Shown: positions 7,059 through 14,345 of the stretch, piece after piece
Layout of the letters: the number at the start of each line of letters is the position of its first letter
Position numbering within the stretch: the first letter of the stretch is position 1
Source: Xanthobacteraceae bacterium
GTDB lineage: Bacteria > Pseudomonadota > Alphaproteobacteria > Rhizobiales > Xanthobacteraceae
Assembly: GCA_030039105.1 (NCBI GenBank)
Contig: JASHQO010000156.1
Location: forward strand, 1 to 15,883
Length of the DNA stretch: 15,883 bases
Direction: 5' to 3'
Position numbers and translations under genes: made by a program
Notes under the pieces: generated by a model
Databases searched by the model: none
Seen by the model: the letters and a program-made list of their open reading frames with translations, nothing else
What the model was told of the DNA's origin: nothing

Positions 7059-8048
7059 ATGAATCGCTCCCCGCTTTGCCGACTGCTGTTCGCGGTCACG
7101 CTTGCCGTTCTCTGCAGCGCCGCATCAGCCGCGCATGCAGAAACCTTCCCGTTCCGCCCGGTCACCATCGTCGTGCCCTATCCGCCCGGCGGCGTCACCG
7201 ACTCGCTGGTGCGGCTCCTCGCCGACCGCATGAAGACCACGCTCGGCCAGCCGGTGGTGATCGAGAATATCGGCGGCGCCGCCGGTACCATCGGCGTCGA
7301 GCGCGTGACGCACGCGGCGCCGGACGGTTACACGCTCGTGCTCGGCAATATCGAGACCATGGTGTTCGTGCCGATCACCATGAAGATCGCCTACAACCCG
7401 TTCGCCGATCTCGATCCGGTGGCGTTGCTGCCGAGCTATCCGTTCATCCTGGTATCGACCAACGACGTGCCGGCCAAAAACCTCAGGGAGTTTGCCGCCT
7501 GGATCAAGGCGGCTCCGGACAAGGTGCTGCAGGGCACCATCGGCGCCGGCACCATGCAGCAACTCTGCGGCCTGTTGATGCAGAAGACGCTCGGCGCCAA
7601 GTGGCAGTTCGTGCCCTATAAGGGCGGTCCGCCGGCGATGCAGGACCTGCTCGGCGGCCAGATCAACTTCATGTGCACCACCACCGGCGGCTTCCTGCCG
7701 CTGGTGCAGAGCGGCAGGATCCGCGCCTATGCGGTGACGGCGAAGAAGCGCGTCGCCACCGCGCCGGAGATTCCGACCGTCGACGAGGCCGGCCTGCCCG
7801 GCCTCTACACCTCGGTCTGGAACGCGCTGTGGGTGCCGAAGGGCACGCCCACGGATGCCGTCGCCAAGCTCAATGCCGCGGTGACCGCGGCCATGGCGGA
7901 TGCCGACGTGCAGAAACGCGTGGTCGAGATGGGGCTCGACATGCCCGACACCGATCAGCGTACGCCCGAAGCGCTCGATGCCGTGCGCAAGGCCGACGCC
8001 GACAAGTGGTGGCCGATCATCAAGGCGGCCGGACTCAAGGCCGAGTAG
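7059..8048 (+). CDS. TctC/Bug-family periplasmic solute-binding protein
   Basis: A 329-residue extracytoplasmic binding protein of the tripartite tricarboxylate transporter (TctC/Bug) family, which captures carboxylates or similar small anions in the periplasm. A Sec signal peptide is clear: MNRSPLCR, a hydrophobic core to about residue 24, and likely cleavage after AHA27. The mature start FPFRPVTIVVPYPPGGVTDSLVRLLADRM has the family hallmark PYPPGG. Further marks are ENIGGAAGTIGVERV, APDGYTLVLGN, FVPYKGGPPAMQDLLGGQINFM and EIPTVDEAGLPG. ATG 7059 is chosen over ATG 7020 because it places the signal peptide at the N-terminus. No TctA or TctB membrane gene is in the window, which is common for Bug proteins. 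Proximity to catabolic genes suggests an aromatic or organic acid ligand, but this is inference. Confidence 0.92.
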   Translation: MNRSPLCRLLFAVTLAVLCSAASAAHAETFPFRPVTIVVPYPPGGVTDSLVRLLADRMKTTLGQPVVIENIGGAAGTIGVERVTHAAPDGYTLVLGNIETMVFVPITMKIAYNPFADLDPVALLPSYPFILVSTNDVPAKNLREFAAWIKAAPDKVLQGTIGAGTMQQLCGLLMQKTLGAKWQFVPYKGGPPAMQDLLGGQINFMCTTTGGFLPLVQSGRIRAYAVTAKKRVATAPEIPTVDEAGLPGLYTSVWNALWVPKGTPTDAVAKLNAAVTAAMADADVQKRVVEMGLDMPDTDQRTPEALDAVRKADADKWWPIIKAAGLKAE

Positions 8049-8051
8049 CGG

Positions 8052-9431
8052 CTACCGCAAGCCGGCGCGGCGAAAGCCTTCCAGGTAGTGCTCGCGCTCG
8101 GCATCGTGCCGGATCGGCATCTGGCGCGCGATCCAGCCGAGCGAGATATTGGGCTGCGCGCGGCGCAATTCCTGCAGCGCCGCTGCGGCGACGGCGCGCT
8201 GCCCGGCCATGCCGGCGGCCGCGGTCAGCACGCGGTGCGCGCCGACGAAATCGGCGCGCTGGCGGATGCCTTCGCGGGCGAGCCGCATCGCTTCGTCATA
8301 GTTGCGGCCGACGAACTGTGCGTAGGAGGCGATGCCGCAATAAATCGCCGCCAGTGGATCGTGCGGGCTCAGGCGCAACGCGCGCTGCGCGGCCGCAGAG
8401 GCCTCCTGCCAGCGCCCGCAATAGGCCAGCGTCAGACCGTAATAGCCTTGCGCCATCGAGAAGTTCGGATTGAGGCGGAGCGCCCATTCGAATTCCGCAA
8501 GCGAATCGTCGAAGCGTCGCGCGAACAGATAAACGCAGCCCAACGCGAAATGCGCCCACGGGTCCTCGCTGTCGGCAAGGGTCGCAGCAGCAGCGGCGCG
8601 CTCGGCGACCGGCGCCGTCGACGCCATGTCCTGCCAGCCCATATGGGCACTGAACGTGTGGCTGGTGGCGAGCAGGCCGAACGCCCGGCCGTAATGCGGA
8701 TCGATGGCGGTGGCCTTTTCCAGGAGCGCCTGCGCCACGACGTTGTCCTGGCGCGTCACCCGCCAGTAGTGCGACAGCGCCCGCATCACCAGGTCCCAGG
8801 CGTCCAGGCTGTCGGGCGGCTTGCGCCTGGCGCGGAAATTTTCCGCCGCATAGAGCTGCGGCTCGATGGCGGCGACGATCGCTTCGGTGATCTCGTCCTG
8901 GACCGCGAACACGTCGGCGAGGTCGCGGTCGTAGCGCTCGGCCCAGATGTGGCTGCCGGTGGCGGCGTCGTTGAGCTGCGCGGTGATGCGCACGCGGTCG
9001 CCGACCTTGCGCACGCTGCCCTCGACCACGTAGCCGACGCCGAGCTCGGCGGCGACCTGTTTCAGGTGCACCGCCTTGCCCTTGTAGATGAACGACGAGT
9101 TGCGCGCGATGACGAAGAACCAGCGCAGCTTCGACAGCGCGGTGATGATGTCTTCGCTGATGCCGTCGGAAAAATACTCCTGCGCCGGATCGTCGGTCAT
9201 GTTGGTGAAGGGCAGCACCGCGATCGCCGGCCGGTCCGGCAGCGGCAAAGCCGGCCGCGGCGGCTCGTGGCTTGGCGCGGCGTCGGTCGGCTCGGCCGGC
9301 GGCACATGCACATCGCCGACGAAGCGAAAGCCCTTGCGGGCGATGGTGCGGATCAGCTTCTGCTCCTCGCCGCTGTCGCCGACCGCCTTGCGCGCCGCGT
9401 TGATGCGGCTGGTCAAGGTCGAGTCCGACAC
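8052..9431 (-). CDS. TolB-like/TPR regulator, surviving reading frame of an interrupted winged-helix protein
   Basis: This frame encodes the larger part of a winged helix-TolB-TPR regulator. Numbering from the full-length GTG at 9608: rest of the winged helix about 60-98 (SDSTLTSRINAARKAVGDSG, KGFRFVG); a Pro-rich linker 102-125; a TolB-like region about 127-250 (RPAIAVLPFTNM, YFSDGISEDIITALSKL, GYVVEGSVRK, GSHIWAERYDRDL); TPR-like helical repeats about 265 to the end at 518 (for example WAHFALGCVYLFARRFDDSLAEFEWALRLNPN). There is no nucleotide cyclase domain and no membrane segment. The frame is closed upstream by TGA at 9444-9446. Any product from here would have to start at GTG 9431, which cuts the DNA-binding domain in half. 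It converges on tctC with a 3-base gap. Confidence 0.8.
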   Translation of the reverse strand: MSDSTLTSRINAARKAVGDSGEEQKLIRTIARKGFRFVGDVHVPPAEPTDAAPSHEPPRPALPLPDRPAIAVLPFTNMTDDPAQEYFSDGISEDIITALSKLRWFFVIARNSSFIYKGKAVHLKQVAAELGVGYVVEGSVRKVGDRVRITAQLNDAATGSHIWAERYDRDLADVFAVQDEITEAIVAAIEPQLYAAENFRARRKPPDSLDAWDLVMRALSHYWRVTRQDNVVAQALLEKATAIDPHYGRAFGLLATSHTFSAHMGWQDMASTAPVAERAAAAATLADSEDPWAHFALGCVYLFARRFDDSLAEFEWALRLNPNFSMAQGYYGLTLAYCGRWQEASAAAQRALRLSPHDPLAAIYCGIASYAQFVGRNYDEAMRLAREGIRQRADFVGAHRVLTAAAGMAGQRAVAAAALQELRRAQPNISLGWIARQMPIRHDAEREHYLEGFRRAGLR

Positions 9432-9443
9432 GATGCGGCCGGC

Positions 9444-9608
9444 TCAGACCGCCGCGATGAGATCGTCCTTGCTGACGACGTGGTCGCGGTTCTCGATCAG
9501 ATGGACCAGGAGATCGAACACCTGGGGCTCGATCGCAATCGGCCGCAGGCCGTGGCGCAGCTCCCGCCGGTCGGTGTCAAGCCTATGATCGGAAAACAGA
9601 AATTCCAC
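9444..9608 (-). pseudogene. Severed N-terminal half of the winged-helix domain (in-frame TGA)
   Basis: Upstream of the TGA the same frame reads a typical OmpR/CadC-like winged-helix start: VEFLFSDHRLDTDRRELRHG, then IAIEPQVFDLLVHLIENRD and HVVSKDDLIAAV, then TGA as codon 55, then AGRIVSDSTL. Relatives have AVWGGRIVSDS here, so TGG (Trp) has become TGA and the next GGC has become GCC, with no frameshift. The start is GTG 9608, preceded by GAGGG at a normal distance. Either the gene is a recent pseudogene, or the base is a sequencing error. TGA is a normal stop in at least six other genes of this window. Confidence 0.8.
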
Positions 9609-9642
9609 GACATCGCCCTCGACCCGACCCGCCGCGCCGGCC

Positions 9643-9692
9643 TCAAGCCATAATCAAGCGCATCTCAAGGGCAAATCAAGGACCGCACAAAG
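9643..9692. promoter_or_regulatory. Four TCAAG direct repeats at 11-bp spacing, probable regulator-binding array
   Basis: TCAAG occurs at 9643, 9654, 9665 and 9676, exactly 11 bp apart. A fifth position at 9687 keeps only the CAA core (ACAAA). The array lies in the 155-base region between the GTG of the winged-helix regulator and the ATG of mddA, 35 bases upstream of the regulator start. Direct repeats with 11-bp period are how OmpR/PhoB-type winged helices bind DNA side by side, so an autoregulatory site of the adjacent regulator is the natural reading. The remainder of the gap (9693-9753) shows nothing clear. Confidence 0.6.
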
Positions 9693-9763
9693 TCTTTCGG
9701 TCGCAGCCTCGGCATCCTCGGCGCTTCGAAATCCCGTGCCCTTGCAACGGATCGGAGCAAACG

Positions 9764-10546
9764 ATGAGCCAGATTCAAGCCCTGAACGACGATGCGCGCC
9801 GCCAAGGTCATCTGATCGGCCGGATTGTCGCGTTCCTCTACGGCGTCGCAGCTTACCTCATCTTCTTCGTCACCTTCCTCTACGCCATCGGCTTCGTCGA
9901 AGACTTGGTGGTGCCGAAGACCATCGACAGCGGAGCGCCGGGGGCGACGATGCAAGCGCTGATCGTCAACCTGGTGCTGATGTCGATCTTTGCCATTCAG
10001 CACAGCGTGATGGCGCGGCCGCAATTCAAGCGCTGGTGGACGAATTTCGTCCCGCCCGCGGTCGAGCGCACCACCTACGTGCTGTTCGCCAGTCTCGCGC
10101 TCGCGCTGCTGCTCTGGCAATGGCAGCCGATGCCGGCGGTGGCGTGGCAGATCGCCAATCCGCAGCTCGCCACGGCGGTGACGGTGCTGTCGTTCGTCGG
10201 CTGGCTGATCGTTCTCACCAGCACGTTCCTGATCAACCATTTCGAATTATTCGGCTTGCACCAGGTGGCCAACAATCTCACCGGTCGCGCCATGCCGGCG
10301 CCGCGCTTCCGCGCCCCGGTATTTTATCGCCTTGTGCGGCATCCGATCTATCTCGGCTTCATCATCGCGTTCTGGGCGGCGCCGGCCATGACCGTTGGGC
10401 ATCTGTTGTTCGCGGCGGTGACCATGGCCTACATCTTCGTCGGCATCTGGCTCGAAGAGCGCGACCTGATCGAGGTGTTCGGCGACGAATACCGCCGCTA
10501 TCGGCAGCGCGTGTCGATGCTGCTGCCGTGGCGAAAACCGGCCTAG
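9764..10546 (+). CDS. mddA: Methanethiol S-methyltransferase (MddA)
   Basis: A 260-residue integral membrane methyltransferase that transfers a methyl group from S-adenosylmethionine to methanethiol, forming dimethyl sulfide. The length equals the usual MddA length, and blocks AIQHSVMARPQFKRWWTNFVP, ERTTYVLFASLALALLLWQWQP and INHFELFGLHQV are as I recall for MddA. The C-terminal SAM-binding signature of NnrU/isoprenylcysteine methyltransferase relatives is present: RHPIYLGF (192-199) and EERDLIEVFGDEYRRYRQRV (231-250). Membrane segments lie at about 18-43, 62-82, 103-121, 136-158 and 195-230. The ATG at 9764 has GGAG about 7 bases upstream. It is divergent from the broken regulator and tail-to-tail with a MetE-like methyltransferase. 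A generic isoprenylcysteine methyltransferase is the alternative. Confidence 0.83.
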   Translation: MSQIQALNDDARRQGHLIGRIVAFLYGVAAYLIFFVTFLYAIGFVEDLVVPKTIDSGAPGATMQALIVNLVLMSIFAIQHSVMARPQFKRWWTNFVPPAVERTTYVLFASLALALLLWQWQPMPAVAWQIANPQLATAVTVLSFVGWLIVLTSTFLINHFELFGLHQVANNLTGRAMPAPRFRAPVFYRLVRHPIYLGFIIAFWAAPAMTVGHLLFAAVTMAYIFVGIWLEERDLIEVFGDEYRRYRQRVSMLLPWRKPA

Positions 10547-10551
10547 CACGC

Positions 10552-10567
10552 GGCGGGCTTACCCGCC
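10552..10567. terminator. Short perfect hairpin at the mddA / metE-like junction
   Basis: GGCGGG, loop CTTA, CCCGCC form a perfect 6-bp GC stem between the two convergent genes. The loop holds the TAA stop of the minus-strand gene. Position and symmetry suit a bidirectional terminator, but there is no T-run on either strand, so this is only a candidate. Confidence 0.35.
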
Positions 10568-11677
10568 CCACACGTCGCGCGCGGTTTCGACGACGAGCTC
10601 GAGCTTCTTGATCTCGTCGTCGACCGTCATGGCATTGCCGCCGATGCCCGAGGAGAAGCCGCATTGCGGCGACAGCGCGAGCCGGTCGAGCGGCGCGTAG
10701 CGGCTCGCCGCGTCGATGCGGCGCTTGAGCGCGTCCTTGCTCTCCATCTGCGGGCTTTTGGTGGTGACGAGGCCGAGCACGGCGATCTTGTCCTTGGGCA
10801 AAAAGCGCAGCGGCTCGAAGCCGCCGGCGCGCGCGGAATCGTATTCGAGAAAATAGCCGTCGACGTCGATCGCGTTGAACAGCAGGTCGGCAATCGGCTC
10901 ATAGCCGCCGTCGGCAATCCAGGCGCCGGCGAAATTGCCGCGGCACAGATGCATGCACACCGTCATGTCGGCAGGCTTTTCGGCAATCGCGGCGTTGAGC
11001 AGCCTGGCGTAGGTCTTGGGCAAGGTCGCCGGATCCTCGCCGATATTGGCGACCTGGCGGCGCAATTCCGGATCGCACAGATAGGCGAGGTTGACCTCGT
11101 CGATCTGCAGATAGCGGCAGCCGGCGGCGGCGAGGTCGCGGATTTCGGCGCGATAGACCGCCGCGAGATCGTCGTAGAAGGCGTCCATCTCCGGATAGGC
11201 CTCGGCGTCGATGGCGTCGCGGCCGCCGCGAAAATGCACGATGCTCGGCGACGGGATGGTGATCTTCGCCGTCGCTCGGGCGACCGAAACGAGAAACTTG
11301 AAGTCGTCGATGAAGATGCCCGCGGGCCGCGTCAGCTTGCCCACCACCTGGAGCGACGGCGGCGTGTGATCGCGGCTGCCGGCGGCCGAGTGAAACCGCA
11401 CCGTCAGCCGCGACGGCATGTTCTTGACGTTGCCGATCTTGAGCAAGAAATCGCGCTGCCAGGAAAAGCGGTTGTACTCGCCGTCGGTGACGAGCCTGAG
11501 CCCGAGCTGTTCCTGCATCCGCACCACGGCGCGGATGGCGTCGTGCTGGATGCGGATCAGCTCCGCCGGCGGTATCTCGCCCTTGTCCGCGGCCTCGCGT
11601 GCTTCGATCAGGGCGTCGGGGCGGATCAGGCTGCCGACATGATCGGCGCGGAACGGCGGTTTCACTCGCTCGGGCAT
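10559..11677 (-). CDS. MetE C-terminal-domain-like cobalamin-independent methyltransferase
   Basis: A 372-residue protein equivalent to the C-terminal catalytic barrel of cobalamin-independent methionine synthase, without the N-terminal half (full MetE is about 750 residues). The zinc/thiol site is complete: H243 and C245 in CMHLCRGN, E278 in FLEYDSA, C339 in LSPQCGFSSG. The LQIDEVNLAY block (D193) and the start FRADHVGSLIRPDAL also fit the stand-alone MetE-like/YxjG-type group. It should use a zinc-activated thiol or a related substrate; the methyl donor cannot be read from sequence. ATG 11677 has AAGGA just upstream and matches the family start. A 22-codon upstream extension runs into the promoter region and is rejected. 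It is divergent from the extradiol dioxygenase gene and tail-to-tail with mddA. Such proteins are often annotated as methionine synthase without proof. Confidence 0.85.
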   Translation of the reverse strand: MPERVKPPFRADHVGSLIRPDALIEAREAADKGEIPPAELIRIQHDAIRAVVRMQEQLGLRLVTDGEYNRFSWQRDFLLKIGNVKNMPSRLTVRFHSAAGSRDHTPPSLQVVGKLTRPAGIFIDDFKFLVSVARATAKITIPSPSIVHFRGGRDAIDAEAYPEMDAFYDDLAAVYRAEIRDLAAAGCRYLQIDEVNLAYLCDPELRRQVANIGEDPATLPKTYARLLNAAIAEKPADMTVCMHLCRGNFAGAWIADGGYEPIADLLFNAIDVDGYFLEYDSARAGGFEPLRFLPKDKIAVLGLVTTKSPQMESKDALKRRIDAASRYAPLDRLALSPQCGFSSGIGGNAMTVDDEIKKLELVVETARDVWGG

Positions 11678-11711
11678 GGCTTCCTTGTCCGTTTCGACGT
11701 TTTCCCCGTCA

Positions 11712-11735
11712 TGCCATCCGTGTAAAAGGATGGCA
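11712..11735. promoter_or_regulatory. Perfect 8-bp inverted repeat between divergent genes, candidate operator
   Basis: TGCCATCC, spacer GTGTAAAA, GGATGGCA form a perfect inverted repeat of 8 bp with an 8-base spacer. It is centred in the 77-base region between the start codons of the MetE-like gene and the extradiol dioxygenase gene. It lies in no coding frame I accept. The geometry fits a dimeric transcription factor controlling one or both genes; an RNA hairpin in the dioxygenase leader is the alternative. No regulator gene is adjacent. Confidence 0.5.
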
Positions 11736-11754
11736 AATGTCATGAGGCTTGCCG

Positions 11755-12789
11755 ATGGTTAGTCAAGATTCGGTGCCGCAGTCTTTGGGCTATGTCGGCG
11801 TGCGCGCCAAGGATTTGGCCGATTGGGCGAGCTACGGCTCGGGCCTGCTCGGCCTGCAACGCGTCGACAAATCGCGCGCGACGCTCGCCTTCCGCATGGA
11901 CGACCGCAAGCAACGCATCCTGGTCGAAGCCGACGGCGGCGAAGGCATCGGCTTCTTCGGCTGGGAGGTCGCCGACGCCACCGCGCTCGACGCCATGGCG
12001 GCGCATCTCGAGGGCAACGCGATCGAGGTGGCGCGCGGCGCCCGCGCGCTCGCCGACGAGCGGCATGTGCGCGACCTGATCGTGTTCAACGATCCGCTCG
12101 GCAATCGCCTGGAAATCTTCCACGGCGCCGAAACCGCGTCCGGGCCGTTCAAGCCCGGCCGCTCGATCTCGGGCTTCCGCACCGGACCGCTCGGCCTCGG
12201 CCACGTCGTGCTCAATGTCGACAGCCGCGAGACCATCGACCGGCTGATGGCGTTCTATCGCGGCGTGCTCGGCTTCCGGCTGACCGATTACTACGACCAT
12301 CCATTCGTGGCGCGCTTCCTGCACCTCAATCCGCGCCATCACAGCCTGGCCTTCATCCAGACCGGCAAGAACGCCGTGCATCACATCATGATGGAGCTTT
12401 TCAGCTTCGACGACGTCGGCCAGGCCTACGATCTGGCGCTTGGCGAGGAGGGCCGCATCGGCGTCACGCTGGGCCGCCACACCAGCGACTTCATCACCTC
12501 GTTCTACTCATGGACGCCGTCGGCCTTCATGGTCGAATACGGCTGGGGCGCGCGCTCGATCGACCCCGCAACCTGGCAGGCGTTCGAACGCAAGGAAGGC
12601 CCCAGCATGTGGGGCCACGACCGCACCTGGCTGTCGAAGCAAGACAACGAAAAGGCCCGCGCGCTGCGGCTCAAGAACGCCGCCGACGGTTATCGGCGCC
12701 CGGTGCAGGTCATGGACGGCAATTATCAGGTCATGGCCGGCGTCTGTCCGTGGTGGGACGGCATGAAAGCCAAAAGCGCGGCGCAGTGA
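11755..12789 (+). CDS. Type I extradiol ring-cleavage dioxygenase (VOC fold)
   Basis: A 344-residue two-domain vicinal-oxygen-chelate protein like 2,3-dihydroxybiphenyl 1,2-dioxygenase (BphC), which opens catechol-type rings next to the hydroxyls using Fe(II) and O2. The iron triad is in the C-terminal domain at the BphC positions: H150 (GLGHVVLNV), H210 (AVHHIMMEL), E261 (FMVEYGWG). Second-sphere residues are also kept: H195 (RHHSLAF), H242 (LGRHTSD) and Y251. The N-terminal VOC module (about 10-125) lacks the iron set, as usual. About 45 residues beyond the usual end, with GYRRPVQVMDGNYQVM and CPWWDG, form a C-terminal extension. ATG 11755 has GAGG 7 bases upstream; a TTG two codons earlier is less likely. 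The MmgE/PrpD gene follows after 22 bases, so the pair is an operon. The substrate is unknown. Confidence 0.88.
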   Translation: MVSQDSVPQSLGYVGVRAKDLADWASYGSGLLGLQRVDKSRATLAFRMDDRKQRILVEADGGEGIGFFGWEVADATALDAMAAHLEGNAIEVARGARALADERHVRDLIVFNDPLGNRLEIFHGAETASGPFKPGRSISGFRTGPLGLGHVVLNVDSRETIDRLMAFYRGVLGFRLTDYYDHPFVARFLHLNPRHHSLAFIQTGKNAVHHIMMELFSFDDVGQAYDLALGEEGRIGVTLGRHTSDFITSFYSWTPSAFMVEYGWGARSIDPATWQAFERKEGPSMWGHDRTWLSKQDNEKARALRLKNAADGYRRPVQVMDGNYQVMAGVCPWWDGMKAKSAAQ

Positions 12790-12811
12790 TCGACACGAAC
12801 AGGGGCTGAGC

Positions 12812-14209
12812 ATGGCCGCCCATGCCGGCGCCGACAATATCCACACGCGCAAGATCGCCGAATTCGTCTCCGGCCTGACCTACGAGCAAATCCCGGCGGC
12901 AGTCCGCGAGCGCATCAAGCTCCTCATACTCGATTCGCTCGGCTGCGCCATCTACGGCGCCAACCTCGAATGGTGCCGCATCCTGCGCGACACGCTCGAA
13001 ACGCTTGATGCGACGCGCACCACGTCGATCTGGGGCACCGATCGAAAACTATGCTCGGCGCATGCCGCGTTGCTCAACGGCACCCAGGTGCAGGGCTTCG
13101 AGCTCGACGACGTGCATCGCAAGGCGGTTCTGCATGTCGGCGCGGTGACCCTTCCGGCGCTGATCGCCGTGGCCGAAAGCCACGCGCAGCTTTCCGGCCG
13201 CGATTTCCTCACCGCCGCCGCTGCCGGCTACGAGATCGGCCCGCGCGTCGGATTGTGCATGGGCCAGGAGCATATCGGCCAGGGCTGGCATTCCGGCGCC
13301 ACGGTCGGGATTTTCTCCGCCGCAGCCGGCGCGGCGCGCGGGCTCAAGCTCGATGCCGATAAAACCGTGCATGCGCTCGGCATCGGCGGCACGCAATCGT
13401 CCGGCCTGATGGCTGCGCAATACGGCGCCATGGTCAAGCGCATGCACGCCGGCCGTGCCGCGCAGAGCGGGCTTTATGGCGCGCTGCTGGCGCAACAGGG
13501 CTTCACCGGCATCGTCGACGTATTTGAAGCGCCCTATGGCGGCTTCTGCACCACGTTCTCGCGCTCTAACGATCGCTTCGATCTCGCCGAGCTGAGCTCA
13601 GGCCTTGGCGAGCGCTTCGAGACCATGCGCATTTCGTTGAAGTTCTATTCCTGCGTCGGCAGCAACCACACCACCCTCGATGCCATCCGTGACATCAAGG
13701 CGCGACGTCCATTCAGTCGCGATGACGTCGACGAAATCGTCGTGCACGGCTCGCAGGTCACCGTCGATCACGTCGGCTGGCCGTACCGGCCCGAAGGCCT
13801 GACCTCGGCGCAGCTCAACCTGCCGTTCTGCGTTGCCACGCTGTTGACCGAAGGCGATGTGTTCGTCGACGAATTCACGCCCGACTGCGTCGATGACGTG
13901 GCGCGCATTGAATTTTCGCAAAAGGTGAAGGTGGTGCACGATCCGGCCATCACTGCGCTCGGCGCCGGCGCCCGGCACAAGGTGCGCGTCGATGTCCGCT
14001 TCAAGGACGGCTCGACCGAAAGCGAAACCCGCGAGGCGCCTCGCGGCAGCGAGCAATCGTTCGCCAGCGAGGCCGATATCGTCGGCAAGTTCCGCAAGCT
14101 CACCCGCGGCGTCATGCGGGACGCGCAGCAGGACGCGCTGATCGATGCAGTCTTGAGCCTCGACAAATTGCCCGACAGCCGTACGCTGATCGAAGTGCTT
14201 CGCGCGTGA
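12812..14209 (+). CDS. MmgE/PrpD-family protein (2-methylcitrate dehydratase-like)
   Basis: A 465-residue member of the MmgE/PrpD family, to which 2-methylcitrate dehydratase, cis-aconitate decarboxylase and iminodisuccinate epimerase belong. The N-terminal helical domain has the family core GTQVQGFELDDVHRKAVLHVGAVTLPALIAVAE (D100, H102), then GYEIGPRVGLCMG, GWHSGATVGIFSAAAGAARGL, KRMHAGRAAQSGLYGALLAQQGFTG and the bridge to the lid domain, MRISLKFYSCVGSNHTTLDAI. Length is normal. ATG 12812 has AGGGG about 7 bases upstream. It lies 22 bases after the extradiol dioxygenase gene, so it probably acts on a ring-cleavage-derived acid rather than methylcitrate; no prpB or prpC is nearby. The precise reaction cannot be read from the sequence. 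Confidence 0.88.
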   Translation: MAAHAGADNIHTRKIAEFVSGLTYEQIPAAVRERIKLLILDSLGCAIYGANLEWCRILRDTLETLDATRTTSIWGTDRKLCSAHAALLNGTQVQGFELDDVHRKAVLHVGAVTLPALIAVAESHAQLSGRDFLTAAAAGYEIGPRVGLCMGQEHIGQGWHSGATVGIFSAAAGAARGLKLDADKTVHALGIGGTQSSGLMAAQYGAMVKRMHAGRAAQSGLYGALLAQQGFTGIVDVFEAPYGGFCTTFSRSNDRFDLAELSSGLGERFETMRISLKFYSCVGSNHTTLDAIRDIKARRPFSRDDVDEIVVHGSQVTVDHVGWPYRPEGLTSAQLNLPFCVATLLTEGDVFVDEFTPDCVDDVARIEFSQKVKVVHDPAITALGAGARHKVRVDVRFKDGSTESETREAPRGSEQSFASEADIVGKFRKLTRGVMRDAQQDALIDAVLSLDKLPDSRTLIEVLRA

Positions 14210-14219
14210 CGATCCATCT

Positions 14220-14264
14220 CGTCATCGCGGGGAGCCAATGGGCCCGCGCGAAGTCGCGCGGCCC
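14220..14264. repeat. Intergenic repeat fragment ending in a GC hairpin after the PrpD-like gene
   Basis: CGTCATCGCGGGGAGCC is followed by a strong stem: CCGCGCG (near 14244-14250), loop AAGT, CGCGCGG (14255-14261), with flanking GGG/CCC extending it. I know a similar GGAGCC..CGCGCG element as a dispersed repeat in Bradyrhizobium-type genomes. It could terminate the dioxygenase-prpD operon, but no T-run follows. Confidence 0.45.
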
Positions 14265-14288
14265 GATTTCTACGACGACCGCCTCAAT

Positions 14289-14339
14289 CCCGGGTCTGCA
14301 GCGCACCGCTGCGTGCTGCGCCGCGCCCCGGGAAACACG
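14289..14339. repeat. Palindromic intergenic repeat, copy A
   Basis: About 51 bases beginning TCCCGGGT and ending CCCCGGGAAACAC, with a core ACCGCTGCGTGCTGC. The two ends are complementary (TCCCGG against CCGGGA), so it can fold into one stem. It is the same family as copies at 15267-15318 (inverted) and 15343-15394 (same orientation). It sits just beyond the 3' end of the hydroxyacyl-CoA dehydrogenase-like gene. Confidence 0.75.
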
Positions 14340-14345
14340 ATTCGG

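Noticed and set aside
9444..9446. TGA read through as Trp or selenocysteine
   Set aside because: The aldolase, QOR, membrane protein, dioxygenase, PrpD-like and hydroxyacyl dehydrogenase genes here all end in TGA, so TGA is a stop in this genome. No selenocysteine context is expected in a winged helix.
8052..9608. Adenylate cyclase annotation for the winged-helix/TolB/TPR gene
   Set aside because: Relatives are often labelled so, but no class III cyclase catalytic domain is present; the protein goes from TolB-like region to TPR repeats.
8088..9653. A 521-codon open frame on the + strand
   Set aside because: It is antisense to the TolB/TPR regulator, has no recognisable domain, is rich in Arg, Gly, Ala and His as typical of shadow frames in GC-rich DNA, and runs through the TCAAG array.
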